Of a DNA stretch of 34,042 bases, positions 15,461 to 25,907 are shown piece after piece. The position numbers and the translations under genes are program-made. This DNA is from Flavobacteriales bacterium (GTDB lineage: Bacteria > Bacteroidota > Bacteroidia > Flavobacteriales > BACL11). The DNA lies in assembly GCA_012960805.1 (NCBI GenBank), contig DUAO01000023.1, positions 1 through 34,042 on the forward strand, in the 5' to 3' direction. Each line of letters opens with the position of its first letter. Position 1 is the first letter of the stretch. The notes below the pieces were generated by a model. It was given only the letters and a program-made list of their open reading frames with translations, did not search any database and had not been told where the DNA came from.

Positions 15461-15476
15461 ATCCTGAAAAGGGCTG

Positions 15477-15484
15477 CAAATATA
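15477..15484 (-). promoter_or_regulatory. -7 promoter element of rpsA
   Basis: On the - strand TATATTTG matches TAnnTTTG, with TTTG 23 bases upstream (15511-15508). It is followed by CAGCCC, the same bases that follow the rpmE -7 element. The predicted transcription start near 15473 gives a leader of about 115 bases. Confidence 0.65.
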
Positions 15485-15515
15485 TAAAATATAATTAACA
15501 AGGCCGTCAAACAAA

Positions 15516-16388
15516 TTAGGATATATTTTCAATAGTATTTTGCGCATTTTCCATCAGCCATCTTGGAGTTGAAGTAGCTCCACAAATACCCACCGAATTA
15601 ATACCTTTAAGCCAATCTGGATTTATCTCATCTACATCTGAAATAAAATAAGAATTATCATTTTCTTCTTTACAAGATTGATACAACATTTTGCCATTAG
15701 AACTTTTTTGTCCACTTACAAAAACAATAACATCATTATCCTTTGAAAACTGTTTCAATTGAGGTTCGCGACCAGAAACTTGCCTGCACAAAGTATCATG
15801 CACTATGTATTTTACATTTTCCCCAGCTGCCAATTTAACCCTTTCGCCTATTACATCACTAATCACTTTATATGCTTTTGGGCTTTTTGTAGTTTGAGAA
15901 TAAATATAGATTGATTTAGAAAAATCAATCTTTTCTAAATCATCAATAGTCGTAATAATTATAGCATCATTTTTGGTTTGCCCCAATAAACCAGTAACCT
16001 CAGCATGACCCTCTTTACCAAATATAATTACTTGCCCATCAATATCTTTTATTTCCTCATAACCTTCCTTAATCTGATGTTGTAATTTTAATACAACTGG
16101 ACAAGAGGCATCTAATAATTGTATATTATTTTCAAGTGCAATGGTATAGGTTTCAGGAGGCTCTCCATGAGCTCTAATCAAAACCTTGCAATTGGAAATA
16201 TCTTTCAAATCATCATGCTTAATAATTTTCAATCCCATATTTTTTAAACGATCTACTTCCTTATTATTATGTACAATATCACCCAAACAATATAGTTGAT
16301 CTTCTTTTTCTAATATATCTTCTGCCATTTGAATAGCATATACAACACCAAAACAAAATCCTGAATATTTGTCTATAGTAACTTCCAT
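15516..16388 (-). CDS. ispH: 4-hydroxy-3-methylbut-2-enyl diphosphate reductase
   Basis: IspH is the last enzyme of the MEP isoprenoid pathway and makes IPP and DMAPP with an Fe-S cluster. The three cluster cysteines are visible: C12 in GFCFGV, C96 in DASCPVV and C201 in DTLCRQ. Substrate-binding histidines fit H40, H74 and H128 (EGHAEVTG, with the proton-relay glutamate E130), and the SSN motif is at 229-231. The length of 290 residues is normal. The start overlaps the cmk stop (TAATG). Together with porQ and cmk it forms a tight three-gene array. DMAPP from this pathway is the substrate of MiaA encoded elsewhere in the window. Confidence 0.97.
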   Translation of the reverse strand: MEVTIDKYSGFCFGVVYAIQMAEDILEKEDQLYCLGDIVHNNKEVDRLKNMGLKIIKHDDLKDISNCKVLIRAHGEPPETYTIALENNIQLLDASCPVVLKLQHQIKEGYEEIKDIDGQVIIFGKEGHAEVTGLLGQTKNDAIIITTIDDLEKIDFSKSIYIYSQTTKSPKAYKVISDVIGERVKLAAGENVKYIVHDTLCRQVSGREPQLKQFSKDNDVIVFVSGQKSSNGKMLYQSCKEENDNSYFISDVDEINPDWLKGINSVGICGATSTPRWLMENAQNTIENIS

Positions 16389-17080
16389 TATTCTCTTAAT
16401 TTAGTTATTATTAAATCGTCAATCAAATCATTTTGTTTTTGAATTGATAAATCAGAGTTATCAATTAAAATAGCATCTTTTGCTTGAATCAAAGGATTTA
16501 TTTTTCTATTTGTATCGCGCTCATCTCTTTGAGTAAGATTAGCTAACACTTCTTTATAAGTTACGTTTTCTTCTTTTTTTACCAACTCATCATACCTTCT
16601 TTGGGCTCTAATTTCTGCGCTAGCGGTAACAAACAATTTAAGTTTTGCATTAGGAAAAACTATAGACCCTATATCTCTACCATCCATCACTACATTTTTA
16701 AGTCTGCCTATTTCTTGCTGTAAAGTAATTAATTTTTCACGAACTTGCTCTATTTGTGCCACAATACTCACCTGATCAGAGACTTTAGAACCTCTAATAA
16801 TTTGCTCAACATTCTCACCATTCAAAATAGTTTCTGATTGTTTTGTTGCTGCATTAAATTCAAAATTGATTGTAATTTTATCTAATGCATTTAACAGCTT
16901 AGCCAAATCTACCTCTTTATTTGTAATAATTTTATTGCGCATGCAATACAAAGTTACTGCACGATACATAGCTCCAGTATCAATATATCGCATACCGTAT
17001 TTACTAGCCACTGCTTTTGCAATTGTACTTTTTCCACAAGATGAATGGCCATCAATCGCTATATTAAAAGGTAAGCTCAT
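16388..17080 (-). CDS. cmk: (d)CMP kinase
   Basis: Cytidylate kinase phosphorylates CMP and dCMP with ATP in pyrimidine salvage and supply. The 230-residue protein has the P-loop GHSSCGKS (11-18), YIDTGAMYRAVT, VMDGRDIGSIVFP with the CMP-binding Asp-Gly-Arg-Asp, and the C-terminal RRYDEL and QRDERDTNRKINPL lid segments. It overlaps porQ upstream (TGATG) and ispH downstream (TAATG). Confidence 0.96.
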   Translation of the reverse strand: MSLPFNIAIDGHSSCGKSTIAKAVASKYGMRYIDTGAMYRAVTLYCMRNKIITNKEVDLAKLLNALDKITINFEFNAATKQSETILNGENVEQIIRGSKVSDQVSIVAQIEQVREKLITLQQEIGRLKNVVMDGRDIGSIVFPNAKLKLFVTASAEIRAQRRYDELVKKEENVTYKEVLANLTQRDERDTNRKINPLIQAKDAILIDNSDLSIQKQNDLIDDLIITKLRE

Positions 17081-18108
17081 CAGAGGCCAAAAGTACTCAA
17101 ATTTGTAGCAATACTAAAATTATTTGGTGCGCCTGATAAATGATAAGATGCTCTACTATAATCTAATCGAAATTTTGACACCTTAAAACCTATTCCCCAT
17201 GAAAAACCTACTAGAGAAGGATAAGTAGAAAGACTCATATCAAACCTTCTATGGAAATTAAAACCACCTCTTAAAAATAAACTTTTTCTGAAAGGATTTA
17301 ATTCACCTCCAATAATCAAATGACGCAATGCAGTTTTAGCAATACTCTCTTCTTTTATTTCTAATGCTCCTGTCTCAATATTTGTTTGTGAAGTTAATTT
17401 ATAAGGAGATTTTATATCAAACTGATTAAGATGGTGAAAAGTAAGTGAATACCTAAAAGGGAGGTGCTTCAGCTCTTTACTCAATCCAAATTGGATATCA
17501 AAAGGAAGAGATTCTTTTTCGTCTGTATAAGCAATCAATTGCCTGCCTATATTCTTAAATAGCAGAGTAGAGGTAAATTGTTTTTCAGCATGATAATAAC
17601 TTGCTGACACATTTGAAGCAATAGCAAAAGCATGATAAACTTCATACTGAGAATTTAATAGATTGACATTGATTCCTAGTGTAATGTTTTTATTTAAAGG
17701 CTTTCCAAAACCCAAAGTTATGACTTGGTCATGAGCAGAAAAAGAACCTACATTATTACCAGCCTCATCATTATGTTCAAAATCACCATAATTAATTGCT
17801 TTTAAAGAAGCTGAAAACACACCAATTCCCTTTAACTGCTTGACATAAGAAAAACCTAATACATTTACATCAGAAAAATAATCAGTAACTAAAAAAGCCA
17901 ACTCATTATCCATTGCAGAGTTTAATAATGAAGGAGTGGATTGCACTAAAGTAACATCATTGTCGATAATAGCAATAGCCGAACCGCCCATAGCTTCTAT
18001 TCTAGGAGAAAGCGCTACATCAACAAATGAAAAAGCGTTTATACCGCCAACTTGAGCTAAGATACTCAATGGTAGAAAAAACGCTATAATAATGATTTTT
18101 TGAATCAT
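17080..18108 (-). CDS. porQ: type IX secretion system outer-membrane protein PorQ
   Basis: The 342-residue protein has a signal peptide (MIQKIIIIAFFLPLSILAQ). The mature N-terminus is typical of the PorQ / PorV-related FadL-like barrels (GGINAFSFVDVALSPRIEAMGG, then AIIDNDVTLVQSTPSLLN). Alternating beta strands run through to the C-terminus. In Porphyromonas and Flavobacterium relatives PorQ is associated with PorZ in the T9SS attachment complex. The gene overlaps cmk by one to three bases and starts 8 bases after an outer-membrane protein gene. The only other T9SS-related genes here are the two cargo proteins; the core motor and translocon genes are outside the window. Confidence 0.88.
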   Translation of the reverse strand: MIQKIIIIAFFLPLSILAQVGGINAFSFVDVALSPRIEAMGGSAIAIIDNDVTLVQSTPSLLNSAMDNELAFLVTDYFSDVNVLGFSYVKQLKGIGVFSASLKAINYGDFEHNDEAGNNVGSFSAHDQVITLGFGKPLNKNITLGINVNLLNSQYEVYHAFAIASNVSASYYHAEKQFTSTLLFKNIGRQLIAYTDEKESLPFDIQFGLSKELKHLPFRYSLTFHHLNQFDIKSPYKLTSQTNIETGALEIKEESIAKTALRHLIIGGELNPFRKSLFLRGGFNFHRRFDMSLSTYPSLVGFSWGIGFKVSKFRLDYSRASYHLSGAPNNFSIATNLSTFGL

Positions 18109-18116
18109 TCAGTCTT

Positions 18117-18746
18117 TTAGAAAGCAGCTCCAATATTAAATCCAATTCTTGGAATAACTCCTGTATATTCTTTCATATTAGAAGTATTGTAATAGTCTGA
18201 ATTAAAACCTTCAACTTCAGAATATTGTATCCCTCCTCCTAAAAACACCTCAAGAGAAATAATATTTCCAAATAACAATTGAGCACCCATTAGCAATCCT
18301 CCCTGAATATTTTTAATTTCTTTAGAATAAGAATTGTAATAACCTACTTCTTCAATCCAAAGATCATTTTCATCATAATATCCATTCTCTTGCACATACC
18401 ACCAATCTTCACCTTCTGACCTAAAATAAGCTCCTTTTATATAAGGAGCCACATATACGCCACTTAATACTGATTTTTGTTTCTTAAAATTAATCAAATA
18501 TTTTCTAAGTTGCAATTCTCCTGTCCAACCAATTCCATCTTCTGAGCTCCAAGAATTATCTTGCAAGTGAAACCCTCCACTAAAATTTAAAGACTTACTG
18601 TTTGAAATTGCTTTTTCATAACTCATATTAAACGTACCATCAAAAAAGTGAAACGGACTATTCTTGATTAGTGCTTTCGCGCCATCTTGAGCATTAGAAG
18701 TAAAAACTCCTAAAACCAAACTAAAAACTAATATTATTTTTTTCAT
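18117..18746 (-). CDS. outer-membrane beta-barrel protein of unknown function
   Basis: The 209-residue protein has a signal peptide (MKKIILVFSLVLGVFTSNA) and a body of alternating amphipathic strands ending in an aromatic phenylalanine (GFNIGAAF), the usual outer-membrane assembly signal. It is rich in Tyr and Trp (GEDWWYVQENGYYDENDLW). It resembles small DUF3575-type barrels, but I cannot assign a family firmly. It has its own -7 element overlapping the lon stop and is followed 8 bases later by porQ, so it may be a surface protein co-expressed with the T9SS component. Confidence 0.75.
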   Translation of the reverse strand: MKKIILVFSLVLGVFTSNAQDGAKALIKNSPFHFFDGTFNMSYEKAISNSKSLNFSGGFHLQDNSWSSEDGIGWTGELQLRKYLINFKKQKSVLSGVYVAPYIKGAYFRSEGEDWWYVQENGYYDENDLWIEEVGYYNSYSKEIKNIQGGLLMGAQLLFGNIISLEVFLGGGIQYSEVEGFNSDYYNTSNMKEYTGVIPRIGFNIGAAF

Positions 18747-18787
18747 CTTTTATTATTCCTAACGATTATTAACTCAAATTATTACTA

Positions 18788-18795
18788 CAAAAGTA
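18788..18795 (-). promoter_or_regulatory. -7 promoter element for the OM protein-porQ-cmk-ispH unit
   Basis: On the - strand TACTTTTG matches TAnnTTTG and ends immediately after the lon stop codon. A TTG 23 bases upstream lies in the 3' end of lon. The predicted leader is about 38 bases. Confidence 0.5.
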
Positions 18796-21246
18796 TTAAT
18801 TAATATCCATTGCATTTTCAACTTTTTTAGTTAATAGAGCAATATCAATTACCTCTTTTAAAGTATCAACATAATAAAAATTTATGCCTTTTACATACTT
18901 TTCATTTATTTCTAAAATATCTTTTTGGTTTTGCTTGGAAAGAATAACCTCATTAATTCCTGAACGCTTTGCTGCCAAAATCTTTTCTTTAATTCCGCCA
19001 ACAGGTAGTACTTTTCCTCTTAAAGTAAGTTCACCAGTCATGGCAATTTTCTCTTTTACTTTTCTTTGTGTAAAAGAAGAAACTAGGGAAGTAAACATGG
19101 TAATTCCTGCTGAAGGTCCATCCTTTGGAGTTGCCCCTTCAGGAACATGCACATGCACATTCCATTTATCAAATATATCAGAATTAAGTCCATACACTTC
19201 AGCATGTGCTTTCAAGTATTCCATAGCAATAGTAACAGATTCCTTCATTACTTGTCCAAGATTTCCGGTAACGGAAAGCTTACCTTTACCTTTACTTAAA
19301 CTACTCTCAATAAATAAGATATCCCCACCAACAGAAGTCCAAGCTAAACCTGTAACAACACCTGCTACTGAATTATCAGTAAAACGATCTCTGTCAAATT
19401 TTGGCGCACCCAACACTTTTTCTACCACTTCAGAAGTAGGTGAATATTCAAAAGATTCTTCCATTGCAATGCACTTAGCCACATTACGAATCATCTTACT
19501 AATCATTTTATCCAAAGTTCGAACACCGGATTCACGCGTATATTGGTCAGCAATTTTCTCTAATATTTTATCCGACAAATCAAACTGCTCCTCTTTTAAT
19601 CCATGTGATTTTAATTGTTTTGGCAATAAATGATGTTTTCCAATCTGTACTTTTTCTTCAATAGTATAGCCATTTATCTCAATAATCTCCATTCTATCAC
19701 GCAAAGCAGGCTGAATGGTTGTTAAAGAATTTGCTGTAGAGATAAACATCACTTTAGATAAATCATAATCTAACTCTAAATAATTATCATGGAATGCTTC
19801 ATTTTGTTCGGGATCTAAAACTTCTAGCAAAGCTGAGGAGGGATCGCCATGAGCATCTCTTGTGACCTTATCAATTTCATCCAAAACAAAAACAGGGTTT
19901 GATGATTTAGCCTTTTTTATAGATTTTATTATTCTCCCAGGCATTGCGCCAATATATGTTTTTCTATGCCCTCTTATTTCTGCTTCATCTCTTAATCCTC
20001 CTAAAGAAACTCTCTCATATCTTCTGCCTAAAGCATCAGCAATTGATTTACCTAATGATGTTTTTCCAACTCCAGGAGGTCCATACAGACACAAAATAGG
20101 AGATTTCATATCACCTCTTAATTTTAAGACGGCTAAATGCTCAATAATTCTTTCTTTTACTTTTTCTAATCCAAAATGATCCCTATCTAAAATTTTTCTA
20201 GCACTCTTTAAATCAAAACTATCTGTAGTGCATTCATCCCAAGGTAATTCCAAAATCAGTTCAATGTAACTTCTTTGCACGGCATAATCAGACATGGAAG
20301 AATTCATTCTTTGCAATTTTCTGAGTTCCTTATCAAAAGCATTTGCAATTTCCTTATTCCATTTCTTTTTTGCCCCTTGCTTTCGCATTTCATCAATCTC
20401 CTTTTGCGAACCACTTCCCCCTAATTCCTCCTGAATTGCTTTCATTTGCTGATTCAGATAGTATTCTCTTTGTTGCTTATCCAAATCCGTATTCACTTTA
20501 GATTGAATTTTATTCTTTATCTCCAATGATTGCAATTCTTTTGTTAATAATTCTAACACTAAAATTGCACGCTTTTTCAAATCTACCTCTTCCAATAATG
20601 CTTGTTTTTCAGTCAAGCCAATATTCATATTAGAAGAAACAAAATTGATGGCAAAAGAGCTATTTTTAATATTCTTGATTGCTATAGATGCTTCATTTGG
20701 AATATTAGGAGATTCCTTAATAATTTGCAAAGCCAAATCCTTCACTGATGAAACTAATGCTTCAAACTCTTCATCCTTTCCTACTGGCTTTACTTCTTGT
20801 AAATCAGAAATTCTAGCTTTATAGAAAGGTTCATTCTGAACCATTTCCTTAATTTTAAATCGCTTACGCCCTTGAATTACAGCTGTAATATTTCCATCAG
20901 GCATTTTTAACATTTTTAAAATATGAGCAACAGTACCTACCTCATTCAAATCCTTTAATTCAGGTAATTCTGTGTCAAAATCTTTTTGCGAAACAATTCC
21001 AATTGTTTTATTTCCAGCTTCAGCAGCCTTAATCAATTTTACGGATCGATCCCTCCCAATAGTGATAGGAATAATCACGCCAGGAAAAAGCACGGTATTT
21101 CTTAAGGGTAATATGGGTAATACATCTGGCGTATCTTCTTTTGATATTTTTGCTTCATCCTCATCACTCATCAAAGGCAAAAATTCTGTTTCTTCATTTA
21201 TTAATTCAGATAGCTCAAAACTATCCAAATGATATTTATTTTTCAT
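18796..21246 (-). CDS. lon: ATP-dependent protease La
   Basis: Lon degrades misfolded and specific regulatory proteins in the cytoplasm. The 816-residue protein has an N-terminal substrate-binding domain starting near residue 42 (LPILPLRNTVLFPG) after an acidic ~40-residue extension. The AAA+ module has Walker A GPPGVGKT (389-396) and Walker B VFVLDEID (452-459). The C-terminal serine protease domain has catalytic S712 in KDGPSAG and K753 in GGIKEK. All catalytic residues are present. No clear TAnnTTTG element stands in the 70 bases before the ATG, so its promoter is not identified. Confidence 0.98.
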   Translation of the reverse strand: MKNKYHLDSFELSELINEETEFLPLMSDEDEAKISKEDTPDVLPILPLRNTVLFPGVIIPITIGRDRSVKLIKAAEAGNKTIGIVSQKDFDTELPELKDLNEVGTVAHILKMLKMPDGNITAVIQGRKRFKIKEMVQNEPFYKARISDLQEVKPVGKDEEFEALVSSVKDLALQIIKESPNIPNEASIAIKNIKNSSFAINFVSSNMNIGLTEKQALLEEVDLKKRAILVLELLTKELQSLEIKNKIQSKVNTDLDKQQREYYLNQQMKAIQEELGGSGSQKEIDEMRKQGAKKKWNKEIANAFDKELRKLQRMNSSMSDYAVQRSYIELILELPWDECTTDSFDLKSARKILDRDHFGLEKVKERIIEHLAVLKLRGDMKSPILCLYGPPGVGKTSLGKSIADALGRRYERVSLGGLRDEAEIRGHRKTYIGAMPGRIIKSIKKAKSSNPVFVLDEIDKVTRDAHGDPSSALLEVLDPEQNEAFHDNYLELDYDLSKVMFISTANSLTTIQPALRDRMEIIEINGYTIEEKVQIGKHHLLPKQLKSHGLKEEQFDLSDKILEKIADQYTRESGVRTLDKMISKMIRNVAKCIAMEESFEYSPTSEVVEKVLGAPKFDRDRFTDNSVAGVVTGLAWTSVGGDILFIESSLSKGKGKLSVTGNLGQVMKESVTIAMEYLKAHAEVYGLNSDIFDKWNVHVHVPEGATPKDGPSAGITMFTSLVSSFTQRKVKEKIAMTGELTLRGKVLPVGGIKEKILAAKRSGINEVILSKQNQKDILEINEKYVKGINFYYVDTLKEVIDIALLTKKVENAMDIN

Positions 21247-21315
21247 AATAATTGTTTTTCATTAATCCTGTATTGCAATTAGTATGCCATAAAGTAAAAA
21301 AGGTCTTTTTGTCAG

Positions 21316-22473
21316 TTATTGCTCGTTTCTGTAGCGCTTTGTCAAGGTATATACTTCTGATAATATATTTTGTTCAACAGTATCAAAAGTTAGTTTTCTT
21401 CTAGCAAAGACCTTATCTGCCACATCAAATACTTTAGGTAATTTATAGACACTAAAACCTGCTGGTCCTCCCCAGCTAAATGAAGGGATAAAATTTCTTG
21501 GAAATCCACTACCGAAAACATTAGCGCTCACCCCTACAATGGTACCAGTATTGAACATTGTATTAATTCCACATTTGGAATGATCACCCATTATTAAGCC
21601 GCAAAATTGTAAGTCTGTTTGTTTAAAGCTTTCCGTTTTATAATTCCATAATTTTACTTGAGCATAATTATTTTTAAGATTAGAGTTATTAGTGTCTGCT
21701 CCTAAATTACACCATTCACCAATTACTGCATTTCCTAAAAACCCATCATGTGCTTTGGAAGAATAGCCAAAAAATACAGAATTATTTACTTCCCCTCCAA
21801 CCTTGCAATACGGGCCTAAAGTGGTTGCTCCATAGATTTTTGCGCCCATTTTAAGTACAGCATTTTCTCCCATTGAAAAAGGCCCTCTGATAATTGAACC
21901 CTCCATCACCTCAGCTTTTTTACCTATATATATAGGACCATTTTCTGCATTTAAAATACTGCAACTTACTTTTGCCCCCTTTTCAATAAAAATCTCTGTT
22001 CCTAATAAAGTATTGCTTTCCTCTAAAGGTTGAGATTTTCTCTTTTTGGTAAGCAAGGCAAAATCTCTTTTTATCTCTCTATCATTATCAGAAAAAATAT
22101 CCCAAATATTTCCCAAAACATCTACCGCAACATAAGAATTAATTTTATTAAGTTTTTTAGTATCAAAAACAGCAGATCTAAAAGCAAGAATCTCTCCATC
22201 TTTCTCCAAAAGCTCGCCAACTCTTAAGCTTTTAAGTTCTGTAATTAAAGCTGAGCAAGGTAAAATCTTTGCATTTATCCAGAGGTTATCTTTTTCTATT
22301 TTTAAAGGAAATTTAGCTGACAAATAATCAGCCGTTTGTACTGAAACTGATTTATAATACTTTTCCCATTTTTCTTTAATAGTTAAGATTCCTATCCTAA
22401 AATCGGAAATAGGACGAGTATAGGATAATGGATAATAATTTTCCCGATTGCTGTCAAACAGAATGATATTCAT
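21316..22473 (-). CDS. GlmU-family sugar nucleotidyltransferase/acetyltransferase-like protein
   Basis: The 385-residue protein belongs to the Bacteroidota alternative GlmU group: a short, divergent N-terminal nucleotidyltransferase-like part (NIILFDSNRENYYPLSYTRPI) and a C-terminal left-handed beta-helix of hexapeptide repeats (about 185-340, for example GPIYIGKKAEVMEGSIIRGP and NAVIGEWCNLGADTNNSN). It is predicted to make UDP-GlcNAc from glucosamine-1-phosphate. The classical LAAGxGTRM nucleotide-binding loop is absent, so the uridylyltransferase activity is inference. I start it at 22473 (MNIILFDS); the frame is open 18 codons further, but those codons are the rpmE terminator and the promoter. 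The -7 element lies six bases before this ATG. Confidence 0.85.
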   Translation of the reverse strand: MNIILFDSNRENYYPLSYTRPISDFRIGILTIKEKWEKYYKSVSVQTADYLSAKFPLKIEKDNLWINAKILPCSALITELKSLRVGELLEKDGEILAFRSAVFDTKKLNKINSYVAVDVLGNIWDIFSDNDREIKRDFALLTKKRKSQPLEESNTLLGTEIFIEKGAKVSCSILNAENGPIYIGKKAEVMEGSIIRGPFSMGENAVLKMGAKIYGATTLGPYCKVGGEVNNSVFFGYSSKAHDGFLGNAVIGEWCNLGADTNNSNLKNNYAQVKLWNYKTESFKQTDLQFCGLIMGDHSKCGINTMFNTGTIVGVSANVFGSGFPRNFIPSFSWGGPAGFSVYKLPKVFDVADKVFARRKLTFDTVEQNILSEVYTLTKRYRNEQ

Positions 22474-22478
22474 AGGCG

Positions 22479-22486
22479 CAAAGTTA
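22479..22486 (-). promoter_or_regulatory. -7 promoter element of the GlmU-like gene, leaderless layout
   Basis: On the - strand TAACTTTG matches TAnnTTTG and its last base is six bases from the A of the ATG, so the mRNA should begin at or just before the start codon. A TTTG 15 bases upstream is in the loop region of the rpmE terminator. Confidence 0.6.
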
Positions 22487-22519
22487 AAAAAAAAGCCCAC
22501 ACAAATGTGCGGGCTTTTT
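22486..22519 (-). terminator. Rho-independent terminator of rpmE
   Basis: On the - strand a 13-bp stem (AAAAAGCCCGCAC with GTGTGGGCTTTTT, one G-U pair) and an ATTT loop are followed by nine T's. It lies 20 bases after the rpmE stop, and its T tract runs directly into the -7 element of the next gene. Confidence 0.93.
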
Positions 22520-22538
22520 ACTATCAATCAAAATTCGA

Positions 22539-22793
22539 TTATTTTGCGAATTTCTTATATTTATTCTTGAACTTGTCAATTCTACCAGCAGTATCAAGCA
22601 GTTTTGCCTTACCTGTATAAAAAGGGTGAGAATCAGAAGAAATTTCCATTTTCACTAAAGGGTATTCTTTACCATCTTCCCACTTAATTGTCTCATTTGT
22701 TTCGGCACATGATTTTGTTAAAATTACAAACTCAGTTGACATATCTTTAAACACGCACAATCTGTAATCTTCTGGATGGATGTCTTTTTTCAT
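22539..22793 (-). CDS. rpmE2: 50S ribosomal protein L31 type B
   Basis: The 84-residue protein is the long type B form of L31: [29 protein letters not shown] and the C-terminal DKFKNKYKK. The CxxC zinc-binding pairs of type A L31 are absent (only Cys 13 and Cys 29 occur), so it is the zinc-independent C-minus version. Zinc starvation often induces it where a zinc form also exists; here the promoter looks like that of an ordinary ribosomal protein. It is a single-gene unit between its own promoter and terminator. Confidence 0.95.
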   Translation of the reverse strand: MKKDIHPEDYRLCVFKDMSTEFVILTKSCAETNETIKWEDGKEYPLVKMEISSDSHPFYTGKAKLLDTAGRIDKFKNKYKKFAK

Positions 22794-22818
22794 TTTCTTA
22801 AATCTTAAATTAGGGCTG

Positions 22819-22848
22819 CAAAAATAAAAAGTTTTATCTAATCAGCAA
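22819..22848 (-). promoter_or_regulatory. complete promoter of rpmE2
   Basis: On the - strand TTG (22848-22846), exactly 19 bases and TATTTTTG (22826-22819) form the best -33/-7 pair in the window. CAGCCC follows, as at rpsA. The predicted leader is about 22 bases. Confidence 0.75.
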
Positions 22849-22866
22849 TACTAATTTTAGCAAATA

Positions 22867-23802
22867 TTATAAATTTAAATCGTGGAGTAAGGTGTTGGTA
22901 GCTTTCACTCCTTCAGCTGATACTTGTAATTGATTCAATTCTGCTTCATCCAACTTAATTTCAACAATTTTTTCTATTCCATTTTTACCTAAGATAACCG
23001 GAACACCAATACATAAATCATTTAAACCAAATTCTCTATCAAGCAATACCGAACAAGTGAACATTTTTTGTTGATCGCAAGCAATAGCCTGCACCAAACT
23101 ACTTACTGCAGCACCAGGAGCATACCAGGCAGAAGTACCTAACATTCCTGTTAATGTAGCGCCCCCAACTTTAGTGTCTTCTAATACTTTTTGTAATCTT
23201 TCAGTAGATAAAAATTCAGAAACCCTAACAGAATTTCTAGTTGCTAATCGTGTTAAGGGAACCATTCCTGTATCCGAATGCCCTCCAATCACCATTCCAT
23301 CAATATCAGAAGCTGGGCATCCCATTGCTTCTGCTAATCTATATTTAAATCTTGCAGAATCCAAAGCACCACCCATTCCAATAATTCTGTTTTTTGGCAA
23401 ACCTGTTACTTTATGCGTCAAGTACGTCATAGTATCCATAGGATTACTAACAATAATTAAAATTACATCAGGGGAATATTTAATTAACTGTTCTGAAACA
23501 GACTTTACAATTCCCGCATTAATTCCAATTAACTCCTCTCTTGTCATTCCCGGTTTTCTTGGAATACCTGAAGTAATAACTGCAATATTACTGCCAGCAG
23601 TTCTAGAATAGTCATTTGTTGATCCTGTAATTTTAGTGTCAAATCCATTTAATGATGCTGTTTGCATCAAATCCATTGCTTTCCCTTCCGCAAAGCTTTC
23701 TTTAATATCAACTAATACTACTTCTGAAGCAAAGTTTTTAATTGCGATATATTCGGCACAACTTGCCCCTACGGCTCCTGCCCCTACTACTGTAACTTTC
23801 AT
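22867..23802 (-). CDS. mdh: malate dehydrogenase
   Basis: Mdh interconverts malate and oxaloacetate with NAD in the TCA cycle. The 311-residue protein is of the LDH-like type. It has the Rossmann glycine loop GAGAVGASCA (7-16), an acidic end to the second strand (VDIKE, NAD preference), IPRKPGMTR with the substrate arginines, SNPMD, GGALDSARF and catalytic His in GGHSDTG. It follows gyrB by 36 bases on the same strand, with no clear promoter of its own, so the two are probably co-transcribed. Confidence 0.97.
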   Translation of the reverse strand: MKVTVVGAGAVGASCAEYIAIKNFASEVVLVDIKESFAEGKAMDLMQTASLNGFDTKITGSTNDYSRTAGSNIAVITSGIPRKPGMTREELIGINAGIVKSVSEQLIKYSPDVILIIVSNPMDTMTYLTHKVTGLPKNRIIGMGGALDSARFKYRLAEAMGCPASDIDGMVIGGHSDTGMVPLTRLATRNSVRVSEFLSTERLQKVLEDTKVGGATLTGMLGTSAWYAPGAAVSSLVQAIACDQQKMFTCSVLLDREFGLNDLCIGVPVILGKNGIEKIVEIKLDEAELNQLQVSAEGVKATNTLLHDLNL

Positions 23803-23838
23803 TGTTTTTATCTTTCTTAATTAATTTTATTTCTTTTT

Positions 23839-25797
<1,959 letters not shown>

Positions 25798-25824
25798 TTA
25801 TTTATTGCTTATTTTTAAAACACA

Positions 25825-25832
25825 CAAATATA
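25825..25832 (-). promoter_or_regulatory. -7 promoter element of gyrB
   Basis: On the - strand TATATTTG matches TAnnTTTG; the predicted leader is about 32 bases. No TTG stands 19 bases upstream (a TTG occurs only eight bases away). Confidence 0.55.
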
Positions 25833-25907
25833 CAATTATACAATGAGGTAGTACACTGAAAAAAGCACGAAAATTAAAAGGATTTTTTCAACAAAAGTTG
25901 ATAACTT

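Noticed and set aside
18884-19633. A long open frame of 249 codons antisense to lon
   Set aside because: The sense strand encodes all conserved Lon motifs; the antisense product has no recognisable domain and is a shadow of the lon codon pattern.
21247-21315. A promoter for lon
   Set aside because: The best match (TACTTTAT on the - strand, 21297-21290) lacks the final G and has no TTG at the right distance, so I did not annotate it.
22474-22527. Eighteen extra N-terminal codons on the GlmU-like gene
   Set aside because: They overlap the rpmE2 terminator and the -7 element; the family begins with the MNIILFD strand.
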